From the NCBI GenBank assembly GCA_009911355.1, contig QXXE01000021.1, positions 1 to 57,816 on the forward strand: DNA of 57,816 nt, written 5' to 3'. This stretch comes from Clostridiaceae bacterium (GTDB taxonomy: Bacteria; Bacillota; Clostridia; Oscillospirales; Butyricicoccaceae). Position 1 is the first letter of the stretch. Each line of letters starts with the position of its first letter. A model generated the notes under the pieces. That model was given only the letters and a program-made list of their open reading frames with translations, was not told the origin of the DNA and did not search any database. The position numbers and the translations under genes were made by a program. This document shows positions 6,539-15,628 of this stretch, in pieces.

Positions 6539-8452
6539 ATGGCTAAAAAAGAAATAAAAACTGATTTGTGGGTTGCTCGTCAGCTCGACGACTCAAAAAT
6601 TAAATATGATGCACAAGGCAGCGATGTTAAAGAAATCAACGATGCTTTACAGAGCGCATCGAAGCGTGGTACCGGTAACGCCGGATACCCTGAGTATGTT
6701 GCGGTCGTGAAAGACTTTGTCATCGTTATTGAAGATAAAGCCGATCTGGCTAAACACCAGAAGCTGACCGATACTGGAATTATATCTGCTGATCAGAAGG
6801 ATATTGCTGACTATGCTGTAAACGGAGCGTACTTCTATGCAAAACACATTGCTCAGAATAGCAGCTTCCACAAAATTTTTGCAATCGGCGTTTCCGGCGA
6901 TGAAAAGCACCATAAAATCACTCCGCTGTATGTAGATGACAGAGAAGGATATAAGCAACTCCCTGATATTGAATCTTTTACATCCTTCACAGTTGCTAAT
7001 ATTGAGGAATACTACACTCGTTATGTCTTGGCTGAAAAGACTGACGTTGAAAAAACTACTGAGGAAATCCTGAAGGATGCAGCTGAACTGCACGAATATC
7101 TGCGTACCTACGGTTCTCTAAAGGATCAGGACAAGCCTTTGGTGGTTTCTGGCATTCTTCTGGCACTAGACGATAAGTTCTTCAAACCCAACGATTTGCT
7201 TGGCGATGAAACAACCACGGATGGGCAGCTGATTTACGATGCTATAAAGCGCCGTCTGAAAGCATCTAATGTCGGCCCTGATGCGAAGCGTGACAAGCTG
7301 ATGAGCGAATTTTCTATCATTCGCACAAGTGCTCGCTTAAATGAAGTTGATACCAAACTAGGCAAAACTCCGCTGAAATTTTACACTGAATTCTTGAAGA
7401 AGAATGTTTTTGACAATATAAAGTATCGCAGCTCCAGTGAAGATTTCATTGGAAGATTCTATGGCGAGTTTATGCGTTATTCCGGCGGTGATGGGCAGAC
7501 ACTCGGTATCGTCCTGACGCCTCGCCATATCTGTGATCTATTCTGTGACCTTCTGGACATTCAGGCTACAGACATTGTTCTTGACCCCTGCTGCGGCACC
7601 GCCGGTTTCCTCGTTGCAGCCATGCACCATATGCTTGAAAAGGCAGGTACTGACCAGAACAAACGGAAAAATATAAAGAAGAAGCAACTGCACGGTTTTG
7701 AACTTCAGAGCAATATGTTTGCTATTGCTGCCACCAATATGATTCTCCGTGAAGATGGTAACAGTAACATCAAATGTGAAGATTTTCTCCGACAGAATCC
7801 TGCTCAGGTACAGCTCAAAGGCGCAACAGTTGGCATGATGAATCCGCCCTATTCCCAGGGGACCAAAGCTGATCCTTCGCAGTATGAATTATCTTTTGTT
7901 GAGCACTTGCTCGATTCTTTGGCCGAAGGTGCAAGGGCTGCGGTAATTGTTCCACAGTCATCTATGACTGGCAAGACCAAAGATGAACAGGCTTTTAAGG
8001 AAAATATTTTGAAACACCATACTCTGGAAGGCGTCATCACCTGCAATACTGATACTTTCTATGGGGTTGGAACCAACCCTGTTATTGCTGTATTCACAGC
8101 TCATGAGCCGCATCCTAGTGGCAAACTTTGCAAATTCATTGATTTTCGAGATGATGGATATGAAGTACATGCACATGTTGGACTTGTTGAAGGGGATTCG
8201 GCTAAGGATAAGCGTCAACATTTGCTTGATGTTTGGAATGGTCGTGTTGAAGCTCCTTCAAAATTCTGTGTAGAATCTATGGTGAAAGCCGAGGATGAGT
8301 GGTTGCATTCCTTCTTCTATTTCAATGATGAAATACCAACGGATGCTGATTTTGAGAAGGCTATTGGAGATTATTTGACTTTTGAATTTTCTATGGTTAT
8401 GCAAAACAGAGAATATTTATTTGGAGGCAATGATAACCATGAAAAAGATTGA
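6539..8452 (+). CDS. BcgI-like type IIB restriction-methylation subunit A
   Basis: A 637-residue fused endonuclease and N6-adenine methyltransferase. Near the N-terminus, PEYVAVVKDFVIVIEDKAD (51-69) fits a PD-(D/E)xK nuclease site with Glu65-Asp66-Lys67. The methylase domain carries motif I DPCCGTAGFL (about 348-357) and motif IV NPPY (about 434-437), the type I HsdM-like gamma class. BcgI subunit A is also about 637 residues and works with a separate specificity subunit, which matches the next gene. It should bind S-adenosylmethionine and cut on both sides of a bipartite site. A plain HsdM would lack the nuclease motif. No separate hsdR is present, which supports this reading. Confidence 0.85.
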   Translation: MAKKEIKTDLWVARQLDDSKIKYDAQGSDVKEINDALQSASKRGTGNAGYPEYVAVVKDFVIVIEDKADLAKHQKLTDTGIISADQKDIADYAVNGAYFYAKHIAQNSSFHKIFAIGVSGDEKHHKITPLYVDDREGYKQLPDIESFTSFTVANIEEYYTRYVLAEKTDVEKTTEEILKDAAELHEYLRTYGSLKDQDKPLVVSGILLALDDKFFKPNDLLGDETTTDGQLIYDAIKRRLKASNVGPDAKRDKLMSEFSIIRTSARLNEVDTKLGKTPLKFYTEFLKKNVFDNIKYRSSSEDFIGRFYGEFMRYSGGDGQTLGIVLTPRHICDLFCDLLDIQATDIVLDPCCGTAGFLVAAMHHMLEKAGTDQNKRKNIKKKQLHGFELQSNMFAIAATNMILREDGNSNIKCEDFLRQNPAQVQLKGATVGMMNPPYSQGTKADPSQYELSFVEHLLDSLAEGARAAVIVPQSSMTGKTKDEQAFKENILKHHTLEGVITCNTDTFYGVGTNPVIAVFTAHEPHPSGKLCKFIDFRDDGYEVHAHVGLVEGDSAKDKRQHLLDVWNGRVEAPSKFCVESMVKAEDEWLHSFFYFNDEIPTDADFEKAIGDYLTFEFSMVMQNREYLFGGNDNHEKD

Positions 8453-9539
8453 CGAAAAAAATTGGGCCGCATTCAATGTTGAAAGTCTTTTTGATGAAAT
8501 CAAAGCCACCAAAGGGAAAACAACTGGACAGCTTATCAAAGGTGATGATGTTCCATATATAGCAGCTGCAAAAACAAATAATGGTTTTGCTTCTATGTGC
8601 AGTGCAAAGGAGCACCCCGAATGGATTTCCAACGGAAATGCTATCGTTTTTGTTCAGTTAGGCGATGGTGCTGCTGGGTTAGCACATTACATACCTATGG
8701 ATTTCATCGGTATGAATGGTAAAACATCAAGTGGTTATAACGCTGAACTTTCAGAAAATAGTGGTGTTTTTATTGCCAAGTGTCTCAGTTCAAACAAAGC
8801 GATTTTCTCGCACGGACACAGTTGGACTGGCCGTCGACTACTAAGTACCCAGACAATGTTACCTATAAATACTGACGGGAAACCTGATTATGACTATATG
8901 TCACAATATACTCAGCAAAAAAGAGCGATATTGCTGACAAAGTATCAAAAATATGCACGAAAACGAGTCATTGAATTAAGTGAACACAATGAAATTCCTA
9001 AACCATGCCAAAAGGATTGGGACGCCTTCTTGATTTCTGATGTTTTTGATATTTTCCCTGGCAAAAGACTTGTGGCAGCGAATTCAACACCCGGCAATCG
9101 GCCTTTCATTGGGGCATTGGATAATAGCAACGGCGTTGCACGCTTTGTAAATGATACGAATATATCCTTGGACAAGAATGTGCTCGGCGTAAATTACAAC
9201 GGAAACGGTATGGTTATCGGCTTTTACCACCCGTATGAGTGCATTTTCTCCGATGATGTCAAAAGATTTCACTTGAAGCACCATGAAGATAATGAGTTTG
9301 TGTTGTTGTTCATGAAAGTAGCTATTCTACAACAGAAAAGCAAGTTTGGCTATCTGTACAAATTCAACGCAGAACGCATGGCAAATACCAGAATCATGCT
9401 TCCGGTTACAGACGATGGTACTCCTGATTATAAATATATGGAGCAGTACACCAAAAATCTAATGCTCAGGAAGTATAAACAGTATTTGGCGTATCTGGAT
9501 TCAAAAGAAAAAACTTCTCCTGTAGTTGCAAACGATTAA
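8439..9539 (+). CDS. BcgI-like specificity subunit B (HsdS-type)
   Basis: A 366-residue target-recognition protein. Two tandem half-repeats are visible: WAAFNVESLFDEIKATKG with LPINTDGKPDYDYMSQYTQQ, and WDAFLISDVFDIFPGKR with LPVTDDGTPDYKYMEQYTKN. Each is a target recognition domain followed by a helical spacer, as in type I S and BcgI B subunits. The ATG at 8439 is chosen because GGAGG lies 11 bases upstream and the ATG at 8430 is too close. It overlaps subunit A by 14 bases, so the two are coupled. The two domains differ in sequence, so a bipartite asymmetric recognition site is expected; the site itself cannot be read from sequence. Confidence 0.85.
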   Translation: MKKIDEKNWAAFNVESLFDEIKATKGKTTGQLIKGDDVPYIAAAKTNNGFASMCSAKEHPEWISNGNAIVFVQLGDGAAGLAHYIPMDFIGMNGKTSSGYNAELSENSGVFIAKCLSSNKAIFSHGHSWTGRRLLSTQTMLPINTDGKPDYDYMSQYTQQKRAILLTKYQKYARKRVIELSEHNEIPKPCQKDWDAFLISDVFDIFPGKRLVAANSTPGNRPFIGALDNSNGVARFVNDTNISLDKNVLGVNYNGNGMVIGFYHPYECIFSDDVKRFHLKHHEDNEFVLLFMKVAILQQKSKFGYLYKFNAERMANTRIMLPVTDDGTPDYKYMEQYTKNLMLRKYKQYLAYLDSKEKTSPVVAND

Positions 9540-9571
9540 CCGCATTACTACAGAAAAAAATGGAGGCATAT

Positions 9572-11560
9572 ATGCAATTAACAAAAATTAGAATTAAAAA
9601 TTATAGATTGCTTATTGATGCCGAGTTGGAAGTCGATCCTAAGACAACCTTAATTGTTGGCAGAAACAACACCGCTAAAACATCCTGTTTTTCGTGCATT
9701 AGAAATGTCCTGGATGGAGAAGTCTTATGTTTCGATGACTATCCACTATTAAGGCGAGAAGATTTCTATACTAAAATTGCTCTATTTATGGAGAAAAAGC
9801 TCTCTTATGAAGATCTTTGTAAGCAGATCGAGATTATTTCCATAGAGTTCTTAGTGGATTATTCTTTGGACGATCCGGATGATAACTTAGGTGCTTTGTC
9901 GCCATTTATCATTGATGTGGATGTGGACACAACAACTGCTCTAATCCGTGCGGAGTATCGCCTAAAAACCGACGAGAAAACCTTGTGGACACTCTTGGAA
10001 AGCAGTTATTATAAGGATGACGCCTTTTCACCAAGCGAAGATGCTCATAAAGTGCTTGCCGATAATTTCGGCAAATTGTTTGGACTAACCGTATATGCCA
10101 TCAACCCAAATAACCCGGACGACAAACAGGTAAAAAGCCACAAGGAATTACATGATCTGTTCCCATTCCATGCAATTCCTGCTGAACGAGTTCTTGGTGA
10201 AGATGACACACATAAAAGTTCTCTTGGATCGTTAATATCCGGATTCTTTGATACGAGCGAAGCAGAACTGGATCCAGATGTTGCCGAAGAAATAAAACGG
10301 TTACGCTCAATAGTGGAAAAAGCCAATAACGATGTTCAAAAGCAGAGTGATGAAATTCTAAGTTCTGTTGTGAACAATTCTATTGGCTTTGGTTATCCCA
10401 ACATAGAGGAATTAAAGCTCGGGGTTACAACGCAGCTCAGCATCGACGATCAGATCAAGAATCAGACCAAGCTATCTTATATATCCGGCACAGCAAACGA
10501 AAGTTTGCCGAGTTCCCACAATGGCCTTGGTTATAAAAATCTGATCAAAATGGAGTTCCTTCTTGCTGCATTTGCCAAGGATATTAAGAAACGTGGTGTT
10601 GCGTGTGTTCCGTTGCTCTTTATTGAGGAGCCAGAATCACATATGCATCCACAAATGCAGACCGCTTTTGCGGCATATTTGGAAAAGTTTCTTAGCAATC
10701 TATCCACTGTCAAAATACAAACTTTTCTGACCTCGCATTCCGCTCATATAGCTAATACTATGGAGTTTGCAAAAGTTCGGTATGCACAAAAGTCTATCGC
10801 CGGTGTGATTTACAAGAATTTGAACACCTTTGCTCAGGCCAACCCCGATAATGTAGATTTTATCCGGAAGTATTTAACTTTGACTAAATGTGATTTGTTT
10901 TTTGCGGATAAAGCCATTTTCGTCGAAGGTGCTTCTGAACGGTTGCTATTGCCCGACATGATTGAGAAATGCGAAACAGCTGGGGTGTTTGGTTCTTGTA
11001 AATATCCTTTATCTGCACAGTATTATGCTTTAATTGAAATCGGCGGGGCCTATGCACATAAATTCATTCCGTTTATTGAATTTTTAGGAGTTCCATGCCT
11101 GATCCTTACCGACTTAGATTCTGTAGCAGATCGAAAAGGAAGAGGCGGAAAGACCGTAAAAAAGTCGGTAGTGGTTAGCGAAGGCGAGACGACATCTAAC
11201 GAAACAATTAAATGGTGGATTCGTAGAAATAAGGGGATTCCTGAGGATGATACCTCAAAAATCGACCTTTCGGAAATTATTGCTATGACAGCAGATGACA
11301 AAACCAGAGAAAAATGCCATATCGAGTTCCAAACTACTGAAAATGGATTATGTGGACATTCTTTGGAAGAAGCCATCCGCAATGTCAATCGAAAGCATTA
11401 CAATTTAGGTAATAGAATAAGCGAGAAGAAGCTTGAATTTACGGGTAAGAGTAAAACAGATTTTGCACTCGATTTGATTTACAAATATTCCGATTATTGC
11501 GTTCCTGATTACATAAAATCCGGATTAAAATGGTTAAATGACCAAAGAGTTCTTGAGTAA
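9572..11560 (+). CDS. gajA: GajA-like OLD-family ATPase/TOPRIM nuclease (Gabija)
   Basis: A 662-residue overcoming-lysogenization-defect (OLD) protein. The N-terminal ATPase has a P-loop GRNNTAKT at 30-37, a signature-like segment SSHNGLGYKN, Walker B LLFIEEPE (about 347-354) and an H-loop TSHSAHIA. The C-terminal TOPRIM nuclease shows FVEGASERLLL (about 450) and LILTDLDS (about 510), supplying the metal-binding acidic residues. Beside a UvrD-like helicase gene this is the Gabija arrangement, which degrades or nicks phage DNA. The protein is longer than the about 580-residue reference GajA. The P-loop has Ala where the second Gly (GxxxxGK) is usual. The ATG at 9572 follows GGAGG; the gene starts 32 bases after the specificity subunit. 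Confidence 0.82.
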   Translation: MQLTKIRIKNYRLLIDAELEVDPKTTLIVGRNNTAKTSCFSCIRNVLDGEVLCFDDYPLLRREDFYTKIALFMEKKLSYEDLCKQIEIISIEFLVDYSLDDPDDNLGALSPFIIDVDVDTTTALIRAEYRLKTDEKTLWTLLESSYYKDDAFSPSEDAHKVLADNFGKLFGLTVYAINPNNPDDKQVKSHKELHDLFPFHAIPAERVLGEDDTHKSSLGSLISGFFDTSEAELDPDVAEEIKRLRSIVEKANNDVQKQSDEILSSVVNNSIGFGYPNIEELKLGVTTQLSIDDQIKNQTKLSYISGTANESLPSSHNGLGYKNLIKMEFLLAAFAKDIKKRGVACVPLLFIEEPESHMHPQMQTAFAAYLEKFLSNLSTVKIQTFLTSHSAHIANTMEFAKVRYAQKSIAGVIYKNLNTFAQANPDNVDFIRKYLTLTKCDLFFADKAIFVEGASERLLLPDMIEKCETAGVFGSCKYPLSAQYYALIEIGGAYAHKFIPFIEFLGVPCLILTDLDSVADRKGRGGKTVKKSVVVSEGETTSNETIKWWIRRNKGIPEDDTSKIDLSEIIAMTADDKTREKCHIEFQTTENGLCGHSLEEAIRNVNRKHYNLGNRISEKKLEFTGKSKTDFALDLIYKYSDYCVPDYIKSGLKWLNDQRVLE

Positions 11561-11574
11561 GGAGGTGCCGGTTC

Positions 11575-13317
11575 ATGGGTGGAGAGTATATTGGTGCAAA
11601 TTACGATCTTGCAAAAGCTGAAGCTGATAAGATTGATGCACAGATTATCGAAACACTTAAGTCTGGACACAGTTTCCGTGTTGAAGCCGGTGCGGGTTCT
11701 GGCAAGACTTACTCTCTGAATCGAGCTATTGAGTGGATACAGGAACATAAATGGTCTGATTACAGCCGAAAAAAACAGAATGTAGTCTGTATCACCTATA
11801 CAAATGCAGCAGTAGATGTCATTGCAGAACGGCTTGCAAAAGACTCGTTTATTATTCCTTCCACAATCCACTCTTTTGCATGGAATGCCATCAAACAATA
11901 TCAAAGCGTCTTGATTGATGCTGTCACAACAAATCCTGATTATCTGCCAGACGAAGGTGATTTTAATCAAGTCACCGAAGTTGCATATACTTTGGGACAT
12001 CGTTACAAGGAAAATGGAATTCAGTACCTTTATCATGACGACGTTCTAAAGCTCTTCTGCCTGCTTCTTGATAACGCTAAATTTCGCCGGGTATTTGCGG
12101 ATAAATACCCTTTGATTCTGATTGATGAATACCAAGACTCCTATAAACCGATTATTGATCGCTTTATTGAGTTTTTTATAGCAAAAGGTGTTGGACCTCA
12201 GTTCGGCTTTTTCGGCGATGCCTGGCAAACCATCTATCAGTCAAACAAAGCCTGTGGGGAAATTGAACACGAAAAAATCGAGATAATAAAGAAGGGATCG
12301 AATTTCCGATCTGCGCCAAGGATTGTTCAACTTTTAAATGATATCCGCCCTGAGTTGCCGCAAAAATCAGCCATTGATGGATTTGACGGTGAAGTTTTAG
12401 TGATTACGTGTGATGATTATTCAGGAGTTCGTCGCACAGAACGCAATTTCAAAAATGAATTGCCTGCGGCCGAGTTAAGGACAAGACTGAACACTATCAG
12501 AGCAAAAATTGAACAGAATACACCCCCTGACGAGAATCTTAAAGTTCTGATGATTACGCACAAAGTTCTTGCTTCCCAACAAGGTTACGAGCAACTTTTG
12601 GATATACTGGATGATGGGTTGCGCAACAAGGAAGATCCTTTTCTTATTTTCTTTGCTGATACGATAGAACCGATATATCATGCGCTTGATACTTCGAACA
12701 CCCAGTTGCTTTTTGACACGCTCGGAATAAAGCGATATCCAATTACAATGAAATCTGAAAAAACCAAATGGAAAACGCTGTATAACCAGCTAACAGAAGT
12801 TCGCACCCAAAAAGTTATAGATGTTTTGGAGATAATCATTCATAGTCAACTGATACCCATTCCGCCTAAAGTGGATGGATGGTACCGACTTTATAAGGAT
12901 GCTCCAGAAACAATGTATGCATCAGAAGCTACAATTCAACAGTTTTTACAGCTGGATTATGCACAATTTATTGCTGTTAGGGATTTTCTATATCCAGACG
13001 CACAATTTTCAACGGAACATGGCGTAAAAGGCGAAGAATACGACAATGTTGTTTTTGTTATCAGCAAGGGATGGAATCAGTACCAATTTGAAACCTATGC
13101 ACCCATGATAACGGGTCATGCTACTATTCCTAAAGGCAAAGAAGCATCGTATGAACGAAACCGGAATCTTTTCTATGTTTGTTGCTCAAGACCCAAGAAG
13201 CGGCTGTTCTTTTTTATTACTGTGCCAATGGATGCCGCATTCAAAGCTTTTTTGAAAACCTTGGTAGGTGAAGACAATATTCTTACTTATCAGCAATTTA
13301 TGGAAATGACTCATTAA
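11575..13317 (+). CDS. gajB: GajB-like UvrD/Rep helicase (Gabija)
   Basis: A 580-residue superfamily 1A helicase. Walker A is GAGSGKT at 39-45, motif Ia is CITYTNAAVDVIAERL, Walker B is LILIDEYQD at about 180-188, motif III is FFGDAWQTIYQ, and motifs near the C-terminus include STEHGVKGEEYDNVV and RNLFYVCCSRPKKRL. It starts 14 bases after gajA with AAGGAGGTG as ribosome site, so the two are coupled. In Gabija, GajB senses nucleotide or DNA-end changes and activates GajA. It is somewhat longer than the about 494-residue reference GajB. A general repair UvrD is unlikely because of the pairing and the mobile-element context. Confidence 0.82.
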   Translation: MGGEYIGANYDLAKAEADKIDAQIIETLKSGHSFRVEAGAGSGKTYSLNRAIEWIQEHKWSDYSRKKQNVVCITYTNAAVDVIAERLAKDSFIIPSTIHSFAWNAIKQYQSVLIDAVTTNPDYLPDEGDFNQVTEVAYTLGHRYKENGIQYLYHDDVLKLFCLLLDNAKFRRVFADKYPLILIDEYQDSYKPIIDRFIEFFIAKGVGPQFGFFGDAWQTIYQSNKACGEIEHEKIEIIKKGSNFRSAPRIVQLLNDIRPELPQKSAIDGFDGEVLVITCDDYSGVRRTERNFKNELPAAELRTRLNTIRAKIEQNTPPDENLKVLMITHKVLASQQGYEQLLDILDDGLRNKEDPFLIFFADTIEPIYHALDTSNTQLLFDTLGIKRYPITMKSEKTKWKTLYNQLTEVRTQKVIDVLEIIIHSQLIPIPPKVDGWYRLYKDAPETMYASEATIQQFLQLDYAQFIAVRDFLYPDAQFSTEHGVKGEEYDNVVFVISKGWNQYQFETYAPMITGHATIPKGKEASYERNRNLFYVCCSRPKKRLFFFITVPMDAAFKAFLKTLVGEDNILTYQQFMEMTH

Positions 13318-13327
13318 GCAACAATGA

Positions 13328-13366
13328 AACACAGTCCACTGATCATCTGAACCAGTGGACTGTGTT
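13328..13366. terminator. Hairpin between convergent genes (bidirectional terminator)
   Basis: Perfect 14-base arms (13328-13341 and 13353-13366, core CAGTCCACTG) lie 11 bases after the gajB stop and just before the convergent small gene. The following sequence is T-rich but not a clean T run. It closes the defence operon. Confidence 0.6.
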
Positions 13367-13379
13367 ATGTTTATATAGT

Positions 13380-13625
13380 TTAATCAATCAATTGATGTTC
13401 CGGCGTTCCATGTATATACTGTTCCAAATTACCACCAAGTACAAGCTGTGCATATTCCAACGGCTTATTGTAGATCAGCCAGTCCAACTCCGAACGCTGA
13501 TACATATTGTCGGCAACTTCGTTCTCCACCGCAATCGTATCAATAGCAAGCATACTGCCATCAAAGAATTTCAATTCCACACAAGCGGTATCCATATTAA
13601 ACTCACAAGAAATCAATCTATCCAT
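13380..13625 (-). CDS. DUF6061-like small protein of integrative elements
   Basis: An 81-residue acidic protein, MDRLISCEFNMDTACVELKF, with DGSMLAIDTIAVENEVADN and RSELDWLIYNKPLEYAQLVL. It resembles a small family often found at the ends of Firmicutes integrative elements and labelled DUF6061 from memory. A GGAGG-like site (GGAGGTTTCTTATGG) precedes the start. It lies between the defence operon and the element boundary in rlmD. No catalytic motif is visible and the function is unknown. Confidence 0.65.
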   Translation of the reverse strand: MDRLISCEFNMDTACVELKFFDGSMLAIDTIAVENEVADNMYQRSELDWLIYNKPLEYAQLVLGGNLEQYIHGTPEHQLID

Positions 13626-13649
13626 AAGAAACCTCCATTTTGCGGGATG

Positions 13650-15284
13650 TTAGATCATCCCAAAATATTTGAATGCTTCTCGGATTGCTTCCTCTTTTTC
13701 CGGCGGACACTGGGGTTGTCTGGAATCATCTGATTTCGGCAGATTGTAATTCTTTCCTACCTCAATCCCGCATTTCCGTTTAATCTGCGAAATATATAGG
13801 TTGGATACCTTTAATCCACTATGTTCCAGTACATACTCCTTTATCTGCGTGTATGTTGCCCCATCCTGAAATTCGGACATATCCATATCTTCCAAAGAGA
13901 ACTCAACCCGAATCTTTTTTGAGTCGACCTCGCCCTTGGAAAGCAAGACAACCGTCTCCACATGCCTTGTACGGGGGAATAAATCAAACGCCTGTGCTTT
14001 CTGGAACTGGTAACCCAAAGCGGCGAAGCGCTTCACATCCCGCGCGAGGGTTGCCGGGTCGCAGGACACGTACACAATCCGTGAAGGGGACAGTTTGGCG
14101 GCGGCCTCGACCGCGTCGGCATCCAGCCCTTTCCGCGGGGGGTCGACGGTGATCACATCGGGGTGTTCGCCGAGGTAGGCAAACCGCATAGCGGCCTGGC
14201 CTGCGTCGGCGCAGAAGAACTCGGCGTTGCTGACCCCATTCCGGGCGGCGTTATCCCGTGCGTTTTCGACTGCTTCGGGGACGATTTCAACGCCGATGGC
14301 GCGTTTCGCGCGGGCTGCGAGGGCGAGGGTGATAGTGCCTGCGCCGCAGTAGAGGTCAAGCGCGGTTTCGGCGCTGGTCAGGGCGGCAAATTCCAGTGCG
14401 CAGGCGTACAGGCGCTCGGTCTGCTCGTGGTTGACCTGATAGAAGGCGTGCGGGGACAGGCGGAACACGTTCCCGCACAGGCGGTCTTCCAGCTCGGGCT
14501 CGCCCCAGAGGGTCAGGGTGCGTTCGCCAAGGATCACGTTATCGGTTTTCTTGTTCACGTTGAGGACGACCCCGGTCAGGGAGGGGCAGGCGTCGCGCAG
14601 GCGGCGCAGCAGTTCTTCCTGGGCGGGCAGTTTTGCGCGGGTGGCGATGATGCACAGGTGGCTTTCGCCGGTTGCCTCGCCGGTTCGCACATAGATATGG
14701 CGCACGATACCCTTGCGGGTGGCTTCGTCGTAGGGGGCAACGCCGCAGTCGTCCATCCAGCGGCGCACGATGCCGGCAAGCAGGTTGGCGGTTTCGGACT
14801 GGATCGGGCATTGGGCGGCGGGGATGATTTCGTGGCTGTGGGAGCGGTAAAAACCGGTTACGGTGCGGCCGTCCGCGCCAAGGCCGACGGGGTATTGTGC
14901 TTTGTTGCGGTAGTGGGTCAGGCGGGGGGCGCCGGTAATCGGTACGTCTGGGGCTTCGATGCCGCCCAGGCGGCGCAGGGCGTCTTTGACTTTTTTCTGT
15001 TTTGCGCGCAGTTCTTCTTCGTAGGAGAGGTGCTGCCAGCAGCAGCCGCCGCAGCGTCCGGCGAGGGGGCATTCGGGGGTGATGCGGTGCTTGGAGGGGA
15101 CGACGATGCGTTCAGCGCGGCCGTAGGCCATGCGGCTGGTGACTTTGGTGATGCGGATGTCGCACTGGTCGCCTGCGGCGGTGCCGGGGACAAAGACGGC
15201 GATATCCTGGATACGGGCTACGCCCATCCCTTCGGCGGTGTAATCGGTGACAGCTGCGCGATAAATTTTATTTTTTTCCACCAT
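13650..15284 (-). CDS. rlmD: 23S rRNA (uracil-5)-methyltransferase RlmD/RumA with element-supplied C-terminus
   Basis: A 544-residue protein. An N-terminal TRAM domain (about 5-60) is followed by an iron-sulfur motif C-x5-C-x2-C (CPLAGRCGGC), a SAM-binding motif ALDLYCGAGT and the catalytic Cys in YVSCDPATLARDV. It methylates a conserved uridine of 23S rRNA. After about residue 449 (HVETVVLLSK) comes a 95-residue basic tail (GEVDSKKIRVEF, LEDMDMSEF, KSDDSRQPQCPPEKEEAI, ending FKYFGMI). This tail is not part of the RlmD fold and is lower in GC than the rest. Integrative elements commonly insert at the 3' end of rumA and carry a replacement end, so the tail is probably element DNA. The start follows AAGGAGG. 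Confidence 0.88.
   Translation of the reverse strand: MVEKNKIYRAAVTDYTAEGMGVARIQDIAVFVPGTAAGDQCDIRITKVTSRMAYGRAERIVVPSKHRITPECPLAGRCGGCCWQHLSYEEELRAKQKKVKDALRRLGGIEAPDVPITGAPRLTHYRNKAQYPVGLGADGRTVTGFYRSHSHEIIPAAQCPIQSETANLLAGIVRRWMDDCGVAPYDEATRKGIVRHIYVRTGEATGESHLCIIATRAKLPAQEELLRRLRDACPSLTGVVLNVNKKTDNVILGERTLTLWGEPELEDRLCGNVFRLSPHAFYQVNHEQTERLYACALEFAALTSAETALDLYCGAGTITLALAARAKRAIGVEIVPEAVENARDNAARNGVSNAEFFCADAGQAAMRFAYLGEHPDVITVDPPRKGLDADAVEAAAKLSPSRIVYVSCDPATLARDVKRFAALGYQFQKAQAFDLFPRTRHVETVVLLSKGEVDSKKIRVEFSLEDMDMSEFQDGATYTQIKEYVLEHSGLKVSNLYISQIKRKCGIEVGKNYNLPKSDDSRQPQCPPEKEEAIREAFKYFGMI
13930..13975. other. Probable attachment site (element/chromosome junction in rlmD)
   Basis: GC content changes sharply here: host-like GC-rich codons lie above about 13,990 and element-like sequence below about 13,930. 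The junction falls in the codons for RTRHVETVVLLSK, the conserved end of RlmD. The 3' end of rumA is a known insertion target of integrative elements. The other att copy and the integrase would lie left of the window. The exact core cannot be set from one end. Confidence 0.5.
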
Positions 15285-15339
15285 ACCGTTCCTCCTTGCG
15301 GCGACTGCTCTGCACGCCGTGGCTGCTGCGCGCCTGCGC

Positions 15340-15500
15340 GGCGGGCGGCGGGGCTCTGCCCCTGCACCCCGCTGGGGCCTTCGCCCCAGACCCCGGAGAT
15401 GCTTACGCATCTCTTCACGCCTGCGGGCGGGAAGGAGGGGCGTTTGAGGGGCTTTTACAGCTCAGTGACCCAGCCCGCCATTATGGCAGCGGGCTGGGTC
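15340..15500 (+). repeat. Mosaic hairpin repeat, copy A
   Basis: This fills most of the gap 15285-15628. In order: a GGGGC/GCCCC hairpin, CTGGGGC/GCCCCAG (15372-15389), GAGATGC/GCATCTC (15396-15413), CGCCTGCGGGCGGGA (15418-15432), then GACCCAGCCCGC/GCGGGCTGGGTC (15467-15478 and 15489-15500). The same modules in the same order recur at five other places in the window. Confidence 0.75.
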
Positions 15501-15628
15501 GGGTTGCTGCTCTGCCATCGCGGCGTCCGCTGTTGCGGCAATGCAGAAGTGATTCGAAATTGTGTGGGTTTGCTTTTGGGCTGCTGGCGGATAGGGCAGC
15601 GTATCCCCCATCCCGCCAGTGGATAAGG

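Noticed and set aside
14163..15626. 487-codon plus-strand frame opposite rlmD
   Set aside because: Gly/Ala/Val-rich antisense product typical of GC-rich shadows; rlmD on the minus strand has full motifs.
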